A stretch of 64,000 nt of DNA from Ampullaceana balthica (Eukaryota > Mollusca > Gastropoda > Lymnaeidae), in contig CALYLW010000061.1 in assembly GCA_944989445.1 (NCBI GenBank), forward strand, positions 744,001 through 808,000. The letters are read 5' to 3'. Position numbers and translations under genes: made by a program. This document shows, piece by piece, positions 22,651 to 35,305 of this stretch. Below the pieces are notes generated by a model. That model ran no database searches. It had not been told where the DNA came from and worked only from the letters and a program-made list of their open reading frames with translations. Position 1 is the stretch's first letter, and every line of letters begins with the position of its first letter.

Positions 22651-23587
22651 ATGCGCATTGGTGTCCATTTGAATGAGAAATAATAATATTATTAAAAAAT
22701 GCATGGTAAACGTAAGCGTCGCTAGAGGATTGGTTAGGAACAGGATTGACTATTTCATTTTTGATGGTGGATCGAATCCCTGAGCGGTCAGTGATTAATT
22801 TAAAACCACAAGGAAGGTGCTTGCAGTTTGTATTACTTATATTTATGAAATTCCCACAAACATTGTGTTTTATTATCTTTCGCTTTTAACCCATGAAAAC
22901 AATTAGTTTGTTATATGTGTATGTGGGTTTGTGTTGAATCATAGTTGAATGTAATTGCATTTAGATGATATAGTTTTTGACTTTTGAAGTTTTTCAGACA
23001 TAGTGATAGTGACATAGCTTAATTACACTGGTACTTTTCAGATTTAGTACGCACATATTCTTAATCCTAAGGTGAAGCATTCATGCTATATACATATAAC
23101 ATATATATATATTGCTTTATAATAAATAACTTCTATATACTATAACAATTACAATTTTGAAAAAAAAAGTTTTTTATACCAACTACTAGTTTTAGTTTGA
23201 CAGTTTAGGAATAAAATAATATAGCCTCCTATGAGTTAGGATACAGTTTTATCAAGTTTTGTCCAACTGTATGAATTCTTTTCAAGATGAATTCAAGTTA
23301 ATAAAGTTCATGAAATAAATAATGAGAATATGAAGTTAAATGCAATGGAACTGTTAAAAATGGTTTTAGAACAGTTAAATCCATGGTATTTTGGTATGCA
23401 GGTCCGCACAGATTCTTGTTCAAATTGATTGCAAATAAAATATTCCAATCACTTGAAGTTGAAGGATGGTTAAAATGACAAAATATTTTTATACCCTACA
23501 CCAACACATCTATAGCTGTCAATAAGCAATCCTACATAAATAACTAGCAGCAATAAATGAGATATTCCCATATAAATATATTACATT

Positions 23588-23843
23588 GGGGCCGTCCATA
23601 AAGTACGTCACGCTCCAGAGGGGGGATGGGGTGTAAGAAAGTGTGACAGGGAAGGGGGGGGTCCATCCATGTGTGACGTCACGCGGTTTTATATTAAATT
23701 TTGATTATTTTGTTAATAAAAAACATAATTTTTGGTCGAAAGTGTGACGTACTTAAGGGGGGTTTGCGAGATGTGTGACAATTTGTGACAGGGGGGGGGT
23801 AAAAATTGTCAAAAATAGCGTGACGTACTTTATGGACGGCCCC
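23588..23843. mobile_element. GGGGCCGTCC-ended MITE, copy 1 (3-bp duplication ATT)
   Basis: 256 bp. Ends GGGGCCGTCCATAAAGTACG and its complement; ATT on both sides. Subterminal G-runs alternate with GTGTGAC and GTGACGTCAC motifs. Confidence 0.9.
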
Positions 23844-23861
23844 ATTATCAAACGGTTGGGT

Positions 23862-24330
23862 GGGGGTAGAAAATGTCACTTTATGACTGGCTTCAAAAGA
23901 TAGCAAAATGACCGGTACTAAGATTAGGGGCCATTGATTAAATGACGTCACGCACCTAAAAAAAGGGGGAGGGGTTAAGTGTTGAAGAAATGAGGCGTCA
24001 CATCAAAAAGCGCAACTTCAAATAAAAGCTCCTCTTAAATATTGGATTGCTTACAGTTTATTTATTGACGTTTTACGTGGATTCACGAGTGTTACGATAT
24101 TAGAGTGCAGACTTAAACATACATACTTAATGATACTAACATAGACATAACAAAAAAGTTACTTGAAAAATGCTCAGGCTCAGTTTCAAATAGAAACAAA
24201 AACTATAAATATATTTAATTTCCATATAAATGTCATTATCGTATGATGAAGAGGGATGGCTAGAAAACGTCCAGTCATTTGATGACTGACTTCAACAAAT
24301 AGCAAAATGACGGGTACTAAGATTAGACGT
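23862..24330. repeat. Partial GGGGCC-type element flanked by a direct repeat
   Basis: TAGCAAAATGAC and GTACTAAGATTAG occur at about 23899-23935 and again at about 24299-24328, with similar sequence extending left of each. Between them lies GGGGCCATTGATTAAATGAC followed by GTCACGCACC and GAGGCGTCACATCAAAA, related to the left half of the element at 53631-54834. The right terminal repeat is missing. Confidence 0.6.
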
Positions 24331-24689
24331 AATAACTACAAATCAGTAATTTCAGTAATCGAATATTTTTCTCAAACTCAAAAGGTTAACACAAAGACAA
24401 AAACAATGTTTAAATGTTATTATTACAACTATTAATAATACTTTAACTTTAAATGGCCCCATGCCTATTCTTCTATGAAATATTTTGATAATCGTAATGA
24501 ATAATGATGTTCATGTATAGCCTATTCTACTATAGGCTATAAATTATTAATAAGCCTAATTATAATTTACGAATTAAATACAATAGGCATGAGCTATTAA
24601 ATTAATACTATTAGCCTATCGACTTATAGACTAAAGATTAGTATACTTTTAATTTTAAGTCACTATAACTATAACTGTAACTTTTTTTT

Positions 24690-24815
24690 GTTGCTGTGGC
24701 TGTGTGAATAACGCTGGACAATATTCCCACAGCTGTGTGAATATTGCTGGACAATATTCCCACAGCTGTGTGAATAATGCTGGACAATATTCCCACAGCT
24801 GTGTGAATAACGCTT
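24690..24815. repeat. Tandem repeat, about 31-33-bp unit, internally palindromic
   Basis: GTGTGAATAxxGCTGGACAA followed by TATTCCCACAGCT is repeated about four times. CACAGCTGTG and AATATT make each unit partly self-complementary. Confidence 0.9.
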
Positions 24816-25319
24816 GCCTTATGGAAATGAAACTTTTTACACTGATGACCACCCAAGGAGGTCACCAGTGGAATCACTTACCATTGAGTGACCCCGATCT
24901 TGTATCTGAATTCTGAACTCCCTCCTGATCTCCTATTAAACTAAAATGTGTACAATACCCGCCCAGATGACGCCATGAAACAGTCTTAGAGCGGAATGAT
25001 GGGAACATTGAGCTATGGCTATATCGTTACTATATGCACGGCCATGGTTAAACGATGACACAATTATTTTTGCCACATAAATTTATAATTTATATACTAT
25101 CCTTTCGTATATCATGAGCAAGATTAAAAGATTTTTTAGACTTATGTTTCAAAATTATTCCTCAACTTGTATTTGTAAACAATTTTGCAAATTAATGTAT
25201 TCGTAATTAGACTTTAACTGTACCAACTCTTGCGTTTTCAAGGTGGGGTTTGGATAAAGATAAGATTAATCCATGGTGACACTGTGGTAAATGCCTTTTT
25301 CTGTGTATTTTTATGTACC

Positions 25320-25505
25320 CAGGGCCGTCTTAACGCATAGGCATATGCTCGTTGTGCATTTGCCCGGGGGCCCACGAGCATAGGGGCCGCATGGGAATAT
25401 GTTTAATTATATATATTATGTATATTTATTTTTTTATTCCTGCGGGGGAGGGGCCCAACATTATGTCTTTGCCCGGGGCCCCAAACTGGTGTAAAGACGG
25501 CTCTG
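25320..25505. mobile_element. hAT MITE with CAGGGCCGTCTTA ends, duplication TATGTACC
   Basis: 186 bp. Left end CAGGGCCGTCTTAACGCATA; right end TAAAGACGGCTCTG. TATGTACC lies on both sides (25312-25319, 25506-25513). Contains TTTGCCCGGGGGCCC-like blocks. A second copy is at 45468-45720. Confidence 0.93.
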
Positions 25506-26087
25506 TATGTACCTGGATTTAGAAGATCATATTTTAACTAGAGAGATGCGTGGATGAACGCGTTAAAAACAAATCTAATAAAAAATATTTTTAAATTTAA
25601 GATGTGCAACTCATCTTTTCCTTATGGATGGTATGACGTTATTTTATTTATTTATTTAATTTGTATTGTTTAGTTTCTAGGACCGCACAATTTGTAAGAA
25701 CAATATTTCAATAATTTTCAATTGATGAAATTAAGATTAATTAAATTAGCTTCGCAAAAAATATTGATTATCACAATTATGATTGTCATATAACGCAGGA
25801 GAGTAATTTTACACAGTGTCGGTAAAAGCTACGGGGCCTTGAACTTAGCTATGTTCAAAATTAAATAATGACAATGACACCAGTCAGTCTTTAGTAAGGA
25901 TAACTAAGGAGTGTTTTCAGCGTCGGCATTTCTACTTTGACAAGAAACTCAACTAAATCAATAGCTCTGCTGCGCTTTAAGTAGGAAGCACGCGCAAATG
26001 GATGGATCTTCGTCTTTATTGGATCAATCGATTTTCAGTTTGAGTCAGAACGCAACATCTGCACCCAGCAGTAAACCCTCTGCTCTT

Positions 26088-27507
26088 CGATGGGTCAATG
26101 TAAACAAAACTATGTATAACACTAACAGGCCCCATTGCGGCCATATAACACTAACAGGCCCTAGTGCGGTCATATAACACTAAAAGGCCATAGTGCGGCC
26201 ATATAACACTAACAGGCCCCATTGCGGCCATATAACACTAACAGGCCCCAGTGCGGCCATATAACACTAACAGGCCCCAGTGTGGCCATATAACACTTAA
26301 AGGCCCCAGTGCGGCCATATAACACTTAAAGGCCCCAGTGTGGCCATATAACACTAAAAGGCCCCAGTGCTGCCATATAACACTAACAGGCCCCATTGCG
26401 GCCATATAACACTAACAGGCCCTAGTGCGGCCATATAACACTAACAGGCCCCATTGCGGCCATATAACACTAACAGGCCCAGTGCGGCCATATAACACTA
26501 ACGGGCCCCAGTGCGGCCATATAATACTAAAAGGCCCCAGTGCTGCCCGCATTTAACACTAGCAGGCCCCAGTGATCCTTTGCCTATGGCCCCTTTAGAC
26601 TAACCATAACGTATTTACGGGGGAAGCCCCTGGGTTTCCACTTCAACGGCGCAATATTTGAAGGGTGGTCAGTGATTAAGCATGAGAGGACTGATGTTTG
26701 TAAAGAGTACCGATGGGTCAATGTAAACAAAACTATGTATAACACTAACAGGCCCCATTGCGGCCATATAACACTAACAGGCCCTAGTGCGGCCATATAA
26801 CACTAACAGGCCCCATTGCGGCCATATAACACTAACAGGCCCCAGTGCGGCCATTTAACACTAACAGGCCCCAGTGTGGCCATATAACACTTAAAGGCCC
26901 CAGTGCGGCCATGTAACACTAAAAGGCCCCAGTGTGGCCATATAACACTAAAAGGCCCCAGTGCGGCCATATTACACTAACAGGCCCCATTGCGGCCATA
27001 TTACACTAACAGGCCCTAGTGCGGCCATATAACACTAAAAGGCCATAGTGCGGCCATATAACACTAACAGGCCCCATTGCGGCCATATAACACTAACAGG
27101 CCCCAGTGCGGCCATATAACACTAACGGGCCCCAGTGCTGCCATATAACACTAACAGGCCCCAGTGCGGCCATATAACACTAACAGGCCCCAGTATAGCC
27201 ATATAACACTAAAAGGCCCCTGTGTGGCCATATAACACTAAAAGGCCCCAGTGCGACAATATAACACTAACGGGCCCCAGTGTGGCCATATAACACTAAC
27301 AGGCCCCAGTGTCGTCATATAACACTAAAAGGCCCCAGTGTGCCCGCATTTAACACTAGCAGGCCCCAGTGATCATTTGCCTATGGCCCCTTAAGACTAA
27401 CCATAACGTATTTACGGGGGAAGCCCCTGGGTTTCCACTTCAACGGCGCAATATTTGAAGGGGGTCAGTGATTAAGCATGAGAGGACTGATGTTTGTATA
27501 GAGTACC
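26088..27507. repeat. Higher-order tandem repeat: two arrays of a 29-bp unit with a duplicated spacer
   Basis: Unit ATATAACACTAACAGGCCCC plus AGTGCGGCC (29 bp). About 16 copies at 26115-26575 and about 22 at 26735-27365. Each array is preceded by CGATGGGTCAATGTAAACAA and followed by the same spacer of about 140 bp (TTTACGGGGGAAGCCCCTGG, TTTGAAGGG, CATGAGAGGACTGATG), so the whole block is duplicated head to tail. Confidence 0.95.
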
Positions 27508-28134
27508 GAATAAAGAGAATGGCTCTTAAAATACATCTATTGGACTCAGCTGATTCGTTCCCTTGACTATCAGGTTTAGGGGAAGAATATAAGTGTGCAA
27601 TGATTCTATGAATCAATTGAATCTAAAGGTTTAGCCAACTGTGTGTGGACATGTAATTATTGTAATTAATGTACAAATCACATCTACACTTGAACTAACG
27701 TTAGACCAGCGCTAGAAGAACGAAGTGTTGACGCGAGTTAGTTAGCCTGGTGACGTCACAGGACGTCTGCTCACCCCAGACAGTTGCCCCGTGCTTCCGA
27801 TTTGACCTACATAACCCTACGTACGGCTATCGATTGAATGTCGGCTCTGTTGTGGTGGGAACAACATTTTCGTGGGGGTGGCGGGTGGGTAGAATTTTAA
27901 AACAAGAAAAACAAAAACGACGTGATTTTAATTTCTCCTAGTAAAGTAATAAGGACAATGTAAGTAATTTATTAAATATTTCCTTAACATGTGAATAACA
28001 AAATCCAAATCAATTTTTTTTTAATATTTATGATTCCATGTTGAATAGTGTAGAGTTTTGTAGTTATAACTGTTTCTTAAGTTATAAGTACGTTGTTTTT
28101 TCCCTTTTCTTTTTTTGTTTGTTTTTAATTGTTT
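27508..28134. other. No gene recognised
   Basis: Mixed-composition DNA with no coding family, repeat or RNA gene that I can support. Confidence 0.5.
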
Positions 28135-28160
28135 TATATATATATATATATATATATATT
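28134..28160. repeat. (TA)n run
   Basis: Short alternating TA tract. Confidence 0.9.
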
Positions 28161-28226
28161 AAAATTTTATTTGCTCCACTTTGTCCTAATCATAATCTCT
28201 AGAACATTTCATGTTTTGGTAGCTTA

Positions 28227-28505
28227 GGGACCGTCCATAAAATACGTCCCGCTATTTTTGACCATTTTAACTCCCCCCCCCCTCCCTCTGTCACACACTG
28301 TCACAAATCTCGGACGCCCCCCCCCCACCCTGAAGTACGTCACACTTTCGAACAAATTTTAAAAAAAAACAAAATAATTAAAAGTAATATAAAACACCAT
28401 GACGTCACACATGGCCGGACACCCCCTCCCCCTGTCACAAACTGTCACACTTTCTTACACCCCCTCCCCCCCATCTGGAGCGTGACATACTTTATGGACG
28501 GCCCC
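28227..28505. mobile_element. GGGGCCGTCC-ended MITE, copy 2 (3-bp duplication TTA)
   Basis: 279 bp. Ends GGGACCGTCCATAAAATACG and ACTTTATGGACGGCCCC. TTA directly outside both ends. Confidence 0.88.
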
Positions 28506-28713
28506 TTAACTTTGATTTCATAGATTACCATTCCAGTTATAATTATAAACACCTTGCCTTCAGCAGTATCCAGTGCTGGATTTACTTATTCGCTAAACAA
28601 GCTTAGGGCCCCCGCCTTCTTGAGAGCCCCCCCCCCGGATTTTTCAAGTCTTAAACCGACCATGACTGTATCCATGGGTATGATGATGATTGTCAGTTGA
28701 ATGAGACTTGTTG

Positions 28714-28839
28714 CACAGTTGTGTAATGATTTTCATAGCACAGTTGTGTAATGATTTTCATAGCACAGTTGTGTAATGATTGTCATAGCACAGTTGTTTA
28801 ATGATTTTCATAGTACAGTTGTGTAATGATTATCTATAG
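28714..28839. repeat. 25-bp tandem repeat, 5 copies
   Basis: Unit CACAGTTGTGTAATGATTTT plus CATAG, with point changes in later copies. Confidence 0.93.
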
Positions 28840-29639
28840 TAAAGTATGCTACTACTGCAACATAAACTTACTATGTCAAAGCACAACCCCCTCCCCCCTA
28901 TTTTTTTCGAACTCAAACTCTTATCTTTAACCTTGAATTTAGCCTTAAGTTTTAGTGTTTTTTTTTCTGTATTTCAAGAACAACACTTGAAATAGCACAA
29001 GGCTGTTTATCAACGACAAGATATAGATACTTTTTCATAAAATGTTCATATTATATTATATTATTTATATTGGAGAAAGCAACTGATATTCCCCCATACT
29101 AATTACTTTGAAATTACTGCACTTGCCTTTGCGGTGTCGAATTTTGACAATATCCCAGAAATAAACAACGCGTTTATCATATATCATGTAGGTGTCGCAG
29201 AGTCAAAAAGCTGCTTTCAATGAAACACGAACTGTTTGTGACAGGGAAGGCCGCTTCCCGTGACTAATGGTGAGAGACAAGCGAGATGTAATGAATGACT
29301 CACTAGGTCACAGAGATAAAACACTCAATAGCTTACCCCGAGGCCCAAGATGTCGCGCACAGTCACTGGACTATTGGCGGTAGAATTGATCGCAAGGCTT
29401 GCTGGGTGATTCCCCAGTCTCTCAGACAAAACCGGTGAATTCCCCCCCCCCACCCTCTTCTCGCACTGTGTCACTGGAGTTTCTGTTCACCAACGTAGAA
29501 GGTGTTACGTGTTTAAGTTTAGATAACTGGCTTGTTTATGGTAATACCAGTAGTAGTTGTCGGTATACCAGTAGTAGTTGTCGGTACGTTTCCACTCATT
29601 GACGTTACTGACTCGTATTAACAGTCATTCTATCAATGA

Positions 29640-29765
29640 ATATCAAAGTTGTAGCACCCCAGCACAGAGTCGTACCACCCCCAGCACTGAGCTGTACCAC
29701 CCCCAGCACAGAGGTGTACCACCCCCAGCACAGAGCTGTACCAACAGTCACAGCACAAGACTTTA
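29640..29765. repeat. 22-bp tandem repeat, about 5 copies
   Basis: Unit CACAGAGCTGTACCACCCCC plus AG. Confidence 0.9.
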
Positions 29766-30025
29766 CCATCAGACCATCAGACCCATATTTATCTTACGTT
29801 TTATATAATTTCAAATTAAGCTAGACTAACTGACTGATTCCTCTATACTTACAGGTAATAAGTGGCTTGAAAATGTCACAGTTTTTCTGCGTCTTCAGTC
29901 CAATTCAACGGTGGAAACGGAAATCTGATAACGCACTATTTATGTCACGTCTGCGAAAAGTTGGGGGGGGGGCATTCGTGCACTGCTTGAACTCGTCTAG
30001 CAGAAGTAGCAGTTACGTAACGGCT

Positions 30026-30027
<2 letters not shown>

Positions 30028-30078
<51 letters not shown>
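30028..30078. repeat. (CT)n microsatellite
   Basis: Uninterrupted CT dinucleotides ending in a short GTGTGT. Confidence 0.97.
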
Positions 30079-30080
<2 letters not shown>

Positions 30081-30656
30081 AAGAACACCGCCTATCTATA
30101 GGGGCACATCTCAGTTCCAGGTCATGGCACTTTTGGTCCTCGGATGAATCTATAGACTATAGTCTATATGCCTACGTGGTGCTTGTGTTGTTGAATGTAG
30201 TGATCTCATGAGTATGGTAAACTGGCTACAAATACCATTTGTTTTAGCTATATCAACACAACTGGTAATTTACATTTCCTTCGAATTAACGTAGTGAACG
30301 TTTAAATACCATATCGACGCCTGGTCTTTAATATAAATCTGTTTTACCAGGGAATGACATCATATATAAGTAATAAGGCACAACTACCCGTCCCGCTCCC
30401 GTTCATAATTCAAATCGTCGTAAATATCTCCCCATTTGTATGCGAGAGTTTGAATAAATGAAGACACAGGTACAGAATAATGTTGGGCCACAGTGTAAGA
30501 GAAAACAGCTGGGGAAATGTCCTAATAAATTCTTGTGATAACATCAATCGTCAATGGCAAGAACAAAATTTTTTTTTACGCCAAAAATAAAATTACAGCA
30601 GTCGTCCCAGAGAATTTTTTCATGGTCAAACGTAAAAAAAGTTTACTTCTTGTTAC

Positions 30657-30900
30657 ACTTGTTTACTTCAACCCAGGTACTATCATACACTTGTTTACTT
30701 CGACCCAGGTACTATCATACACTTGTTTACTTCGACCCAGGTACTATCATACACGTGTTTACTTCGACCCAGGTACTATCATACACTTGTTTACTTCGAC
30801 CCAGGTACTATCATACACTTGTTTACTTCGACCCAGGTACTATCATACACTTGTTTGCTCCGACCCAGGTACTATCATACACTGACTTGTTTACACCGAC
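30657..30900. repeat. 32-bp tandem repeat, about 8 copies
   Basis: Unit ACTTGTTTACTTCGACCCAG plus GTACTATCATAC. The first and last copies are the most diverged. It keeps all three frames open by chance. Confidence 0.95.
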
Positions 30901-30989
30901 CCGATCAAGCCGATTAAGGACTCAGTGCTACACGAGGCTACCAGAACAGCCGTCAAGGACTCACAATTTAACACAAGCCGGAAAAACCT

Positions 30990-31480
30990 GGACTATAAAT
31001 GCACCTGGAGTTGTGGTTCACCGACAAAACGGCCCCGACATAACGGCCCCAGACAAATTAACATTTTTCAACAAAAACTTTTTTTTTCATTTTAAGCATT
31101 TGTTAACTTTTTGACCCTTAAATAAAGTTGTACAATTGTAAAATTATCTCTTGTGATGTTATTATATTGTTTCTTGTCAACAAACAGCCGCGATTGGTAC
31201 CATTTCGCGTAATGGCTATTAAATTCACTATTATGATGTCATTATTATTGTTTATTATTAGCAAAAACTGACACTGAATAGGTGAGTAAAAATACGAATT
31301 TAATATTTGATTGGACATTTTACTTTTAGTCCATCTATTAGTCCGGGGCCGTTTTGTCGGTGAACCATATAAATGTATCTGGAGTTGTCCCACCCATATA
31401 AATGTACCTGGAGTTGTCCCACCCGTATAAATGTACCTGGAGTTGTCCCACCCGTATAAATGTACCCGGAGTTGTCCCAC
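30990..31480. repeat. 29-bp tandem repeat split by a MITE
   Basis: Unit ATAAATGTACCTGGAGTTGT plus CCCACCCGT. One partial copy lies left of the insertion (30995-31014) and four copies lie right of it (31368-31480). Confidence 0.88.
31015..31366. mobile_element. Inverted-repeat element with GGTTCACCGACAAAACGGCC ends
   Basis: Perfect inverted ends of more than 20 bp (GGTTCACCGACAAAACGGCC and its complement). It shares its interior (TTACGCGAAATGGTACCAAT, GTTTGTTGACAA) with 37328-37752, which lies in the opposite orientation. Confidence 0.88.
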
Positions 31481-32212
31481 CAATATCATGCACTTTCCCT
31501 ACAAGAGCATCTAGTGCCGAATCGCACTAATCATCAAGTCTGCACGCCCACCTACCCTATCAGATGTAGGAGACGGTCAAGATGGAATTTGTAGGAACGA
31601 CCGGACGAACTACCAGTTGGCCGAAGATGCCGCTTTTCATACAAACCAGACCAGCCCTTTCCTCCACCCTTCCCCCGCCACCACCGCACCAGAAAAAAGT
31701 ATCTAACACTAACAGGCGCGAAGTGTGTCCCGGGGGGCCGCTGTTGTATCCTAGATACACTGGCACGACGATCCTAAGATGTGTTGGCGGCTGCTGTTGA
31801 GGTAGGTAAATAATACTTGCTTTAGTCCAATGTTGTTTCAAGACATTTGAAAAAGTATACACCAACAAGAATGTGAGCGGGAGGGGAGGGGGGGTTGAGG
31901 CGGTGGAGTGAAATAGGTCGCATGGATTTTTTTCTCTAAGGATATATTTGATACGAATCGAGGGATTTTGCGGGGGATGGGGGTGGGTGGGTGGTGTCCA
32001 TCATTTTGGGGAGACACATGTTGGCTCCACTTCGTGGACATGCCCTTACTTATCTTGTGTGTGTATCGTGTGATTGTTGTGGTTTCCGTTAATCCGTGGC
32101 GCAGGGGAATTCAAGTTCTGCTGTACAACATACGGACGGATGCCACTCAGAGAGCGGATGCTGAATGTGTGGGGGTGGGGTTGGTGTAGAGATGGGATTA
32201 GAGAGGGGAGAA

Positions 32213-32631
32213 GGGGCCGTCTATAAATGACGTCACGCGATTTTTGCCGATTTTTACCCCCTCCCCCTAGTCACAAAAACTAAGGACCCCCCCCCCTCTA
32301 ATATGACGTCACAAAGCTGTTGGGAAACCCCCCCCTACAAAAAAGTGGTATTTATTATTTTAAAATGAGCATGTTTCAAATCACTTTATTGTCATTTAAG
32401 TATGTATTTAGTGTAGGGCTGCACTTTAATATATCGTAACACGCTTGAATCCATGTAAAACGTCATTAAATAAATGGTAAGAAATCGAATATTTTAGTGG
32501 AACTTGATTTAAAATAGCGTGCTGTGTGACGTGACGTCACAATTCTTAAACCCCCCCCCTCGTCAAATATCGTCACAAATGTGGGGACCCCCTCCCCCCC
32601 TAGGTGCGTGACGTCATTTATGGACGGCCCC
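32213..32631. mobile_element. GGGGCCGTCC-ended MITE, copy 3 (3-bp duplication GAA)
   Basis: 419 bp. Ends GGGGCCGTCTATAAATGACG and CGTCATTTATGGACGGCCCC. GAA on both sides. Several C-runs beside GTCACAAA motifs. Confidence 0.9.
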
Positions 32632-32639
32632 GAAGGTTT

Positions 32640-34610
32640 TTGAAATAAGGTGTGGTTGAGATAAGTTGAATGGGAATCGTGGAATGTTTGCCGGGTAGAG
32701 AGTTGCTGAATGTTGCATGTTCTACGGCCCACGGTTTGAAAGAAAAAGACTTGTTTAAGTTTAGATAGCACTAAATTTATATCCCGTCAGTTCATGCGCA
32801 GACGAGGTCAAGGCCATTTTCGTTACGTCTGTCTGCCACTTTTCACTTTGCAGACGTGACACGGGTGACGTCATGTCACCGCCTTCTACGTCTGAATGGA
32901 TATGTAATTTAGTGGCTGGTTCCTTTAAGATAAAACAAAATATATGTCTAAGTGCGGCTCTGAGGCCTGGACTACAACTGGCGCCTGAATATGCAAATTG
33001 TGGAAATTAAAGAAAATCACGATTCACGACACATTGTTTTCCCACTGAAAATAAAATTATTATTTATCACTGAGTCATCAGTTCAGATTTCCTGTTTGTG
33101 TCTTATCAGGGACTTAAAGGGCTTCAACGGCTGTTATAAATCCGACGCTAGACTCATAAAGCGTTTGAAATCAACTCGAGTTACTAGTACTAAATAATGT
33201 ATACCCGAATTTTCAAATTGTTTTAGTGCGCCAATACAATAGCCTCGTTTAAAATATTCAGTGCGTCAGAGAGTCACATGAGAGATTCGATGAATTTCTT
33301 GAAAGATATCTTAAATGACCTATGCGTCTCGAGATATCCAGTGCGTCGTACGCGATGTTCGCAGCGTCAAAATGAAATTTTCATTGCGTCCATGACATAT
33401 TCCACGCGTCACACGAAGGCACGTTGATAAAGAGTCGATGGTACGGGCGGGAAACGATAAGGAGTGCCGCATGCAAACAGAGAATGCCGGGACAGGTGCA
33501 CTGGGGTATCCTGGGTGGCGAGAGGGGTGGGCGCGGTGGTGCCTACTCGTTGAAAGGTTTAGATGGGTTGCCTTCCCCTAGTTCTGCCCTCGGTCTGCTA
33601 TCGTGTCTGTTGTTACCGTCAACGCCACTGCTCAACGACATTCATGAGCCACAGCATGGGGTAACAGGGGCGGGAGGGGGAAGGACTACAATGTTTGGAA
33701 TTTTATGTCTACACCCGTGTTGCCGCGTTGATTTTCATTGCTCGTTCATTGGCGTACCTTGGGTTAGGGCCACGTGGGAACAAGAATCCCTCATCCCCGG
33801 ATCAATTTCTTGAAAACCGGAAGCAGTTCGCAGAAAATGCTACTTCCCGATTTTATAAAAAATACAGCGAAGGTCAGCAGAACTTATAAGTCTACTCGAC
33901 TCACACATTTAAATATCAACAATCTTGTATCATTTATTTAATCCATATTGAATCACGTGTTCCATAGATGTGCAACAGTTTCTCGGGTTCATTTATTGCC
34001 TCACGGCTAGATCATCTGCTTAATCCACTTATCCAATCTTATCCATCCCCTCACCTACACACATAAACAATTTGGTACGCACGTCGAAAGATAATGTAAC
34101 TACCATGATAACTGTGGTGTGCCCCTAGTTGCTATCTACCATTAAATAACAATTACATTTACACGATACAACTTTATCTTGGAGATTTTGAATTCTTTCT
34201 TTTTTGCGCTCCAGAGATAACTCGCCTGGCCGCCGAATCGTGATAAAAGTCTTTGTGACTTCCCAGTTCCCAGGCCACTAGCAGTAGTTGTTGGGTCACC
34301 ACCGGTGAAGATTGTCGAGTGTTGGATTGTGGACATAGTGAAGTAGTTGTACCGTCGGCAGACAAGCTGTTGGGAGCAGTGATACGGGTACTATCAACAC
34401 GTTGACCTTTGGGATACCAGTGTTGACTCACCTGTCAGCTAAGCCCAACACGATGAGATCAGGTCTGCAAATATGCCCGCCCCCCTCCAAACCACACACA
34501 CGCGGTGCAGGTTCCCAGGTATGCCATACACGCGAGATGTACCTTCGACTTTTTTTATGTGGACATGTGGGAACTGGACCATCGCGTGGGGGGGGGGTAG
34601 GCTACACCCC
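32640..34610. other. No gene recognised
   Basis: Higher GC than the LLGL introns. Open frames such as 33424-33813 show no domain or codon pattern that I trust. The segment 33230-33430 has several degenerate CAGTGCGTC / GCGTCA motifs. Confidence 0.45.
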
Positions 34611-34616
34611 TGGTGG

Positions 34617-34800
34617 TTTTAGGGCCCTGCAGTCCTGGAGTTTTAGGACCCTGAACTCCTGGAGTTTTAGGGCCCTGCACGCTTGGGGTTTTAGGGCCCT
34701 GCACCCTTGGGGTCTTAGGACCTGCATCCTTGGGGTTTAAGGACCATGCACCCCAGGGGTTTTAGCACCCAGCTCCCTTGGAGCTCTAGGGTTTTGCTCT
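34617..34800. repeat. 24-bp tandem repeat, about 7 degenerate copies
   Basis: Unit TTTTAGGGCCCTGCAxxCxT plus GGAG. Copies become more degenerate to the right. Confidence 0.9.
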
Positions 34801-35059
34801 CTTGACGTTTTAGGGGGCGATCGAATATTCAACGACCTAAACTTTTTGAAGGGGAATTTATTACTATCTACATGTTGTGTTGTGCAGAGCGTGCCAAAAA
34901 TCAAAGTGGCGGTAAGTCTTCAAAAGTCATGTGGTGCTGTGGCGTATTTTGTGAGTATACACTTTGAATCTGTTTTTGTATGGGAAGTCACATGAAAAAT
35001 TTCCACACGATGCGTTGATCACCCACAGTGGCCACAGACTGGTTAAAGTGGACATTACA

Positions 35060-35305
35060 TTGGTAAAGTACATTACCACATCTATAGTACATTACCACGT
35101 CTACAGTACATTACCACGTCTACAGAACATTGCAAAGTCTATAGTACATTACCACGTCTACTGTACATTACCACGTCTACAGTACAATACCACGTCTACA
35201 GTACAATACCACGTCTACAGTACAATACCACGTCTACAGTACAATACCACGTCTACAGTACTTTTCCAGCTCTTCATTATATTTACAGCTCTACAGTACA
35301 TTTCT
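35060..35305. repeat. 19-bp tandem repeat, about 12 copies
   Basis: Unit AGTACATTACCACGTCTAC, with a later variant AGTACAATACCACGTCTAC. Confidence 0.93.

Noticed and set aside
26101..27365. CRISPR-like array of regular repeats
   Set aside because: Units are contiguous with no unique spacers, and the DNA is eukaryotic; it is a minisatellite.
33424..33813. 129-codon plus-strand open frame
   Set aside because: Gly-rich translation without domain, start context or splice support.
34142..34431. Overlapping minus-strand frames
   Set aside because: Two frames of similar length with no recognisable protein features.
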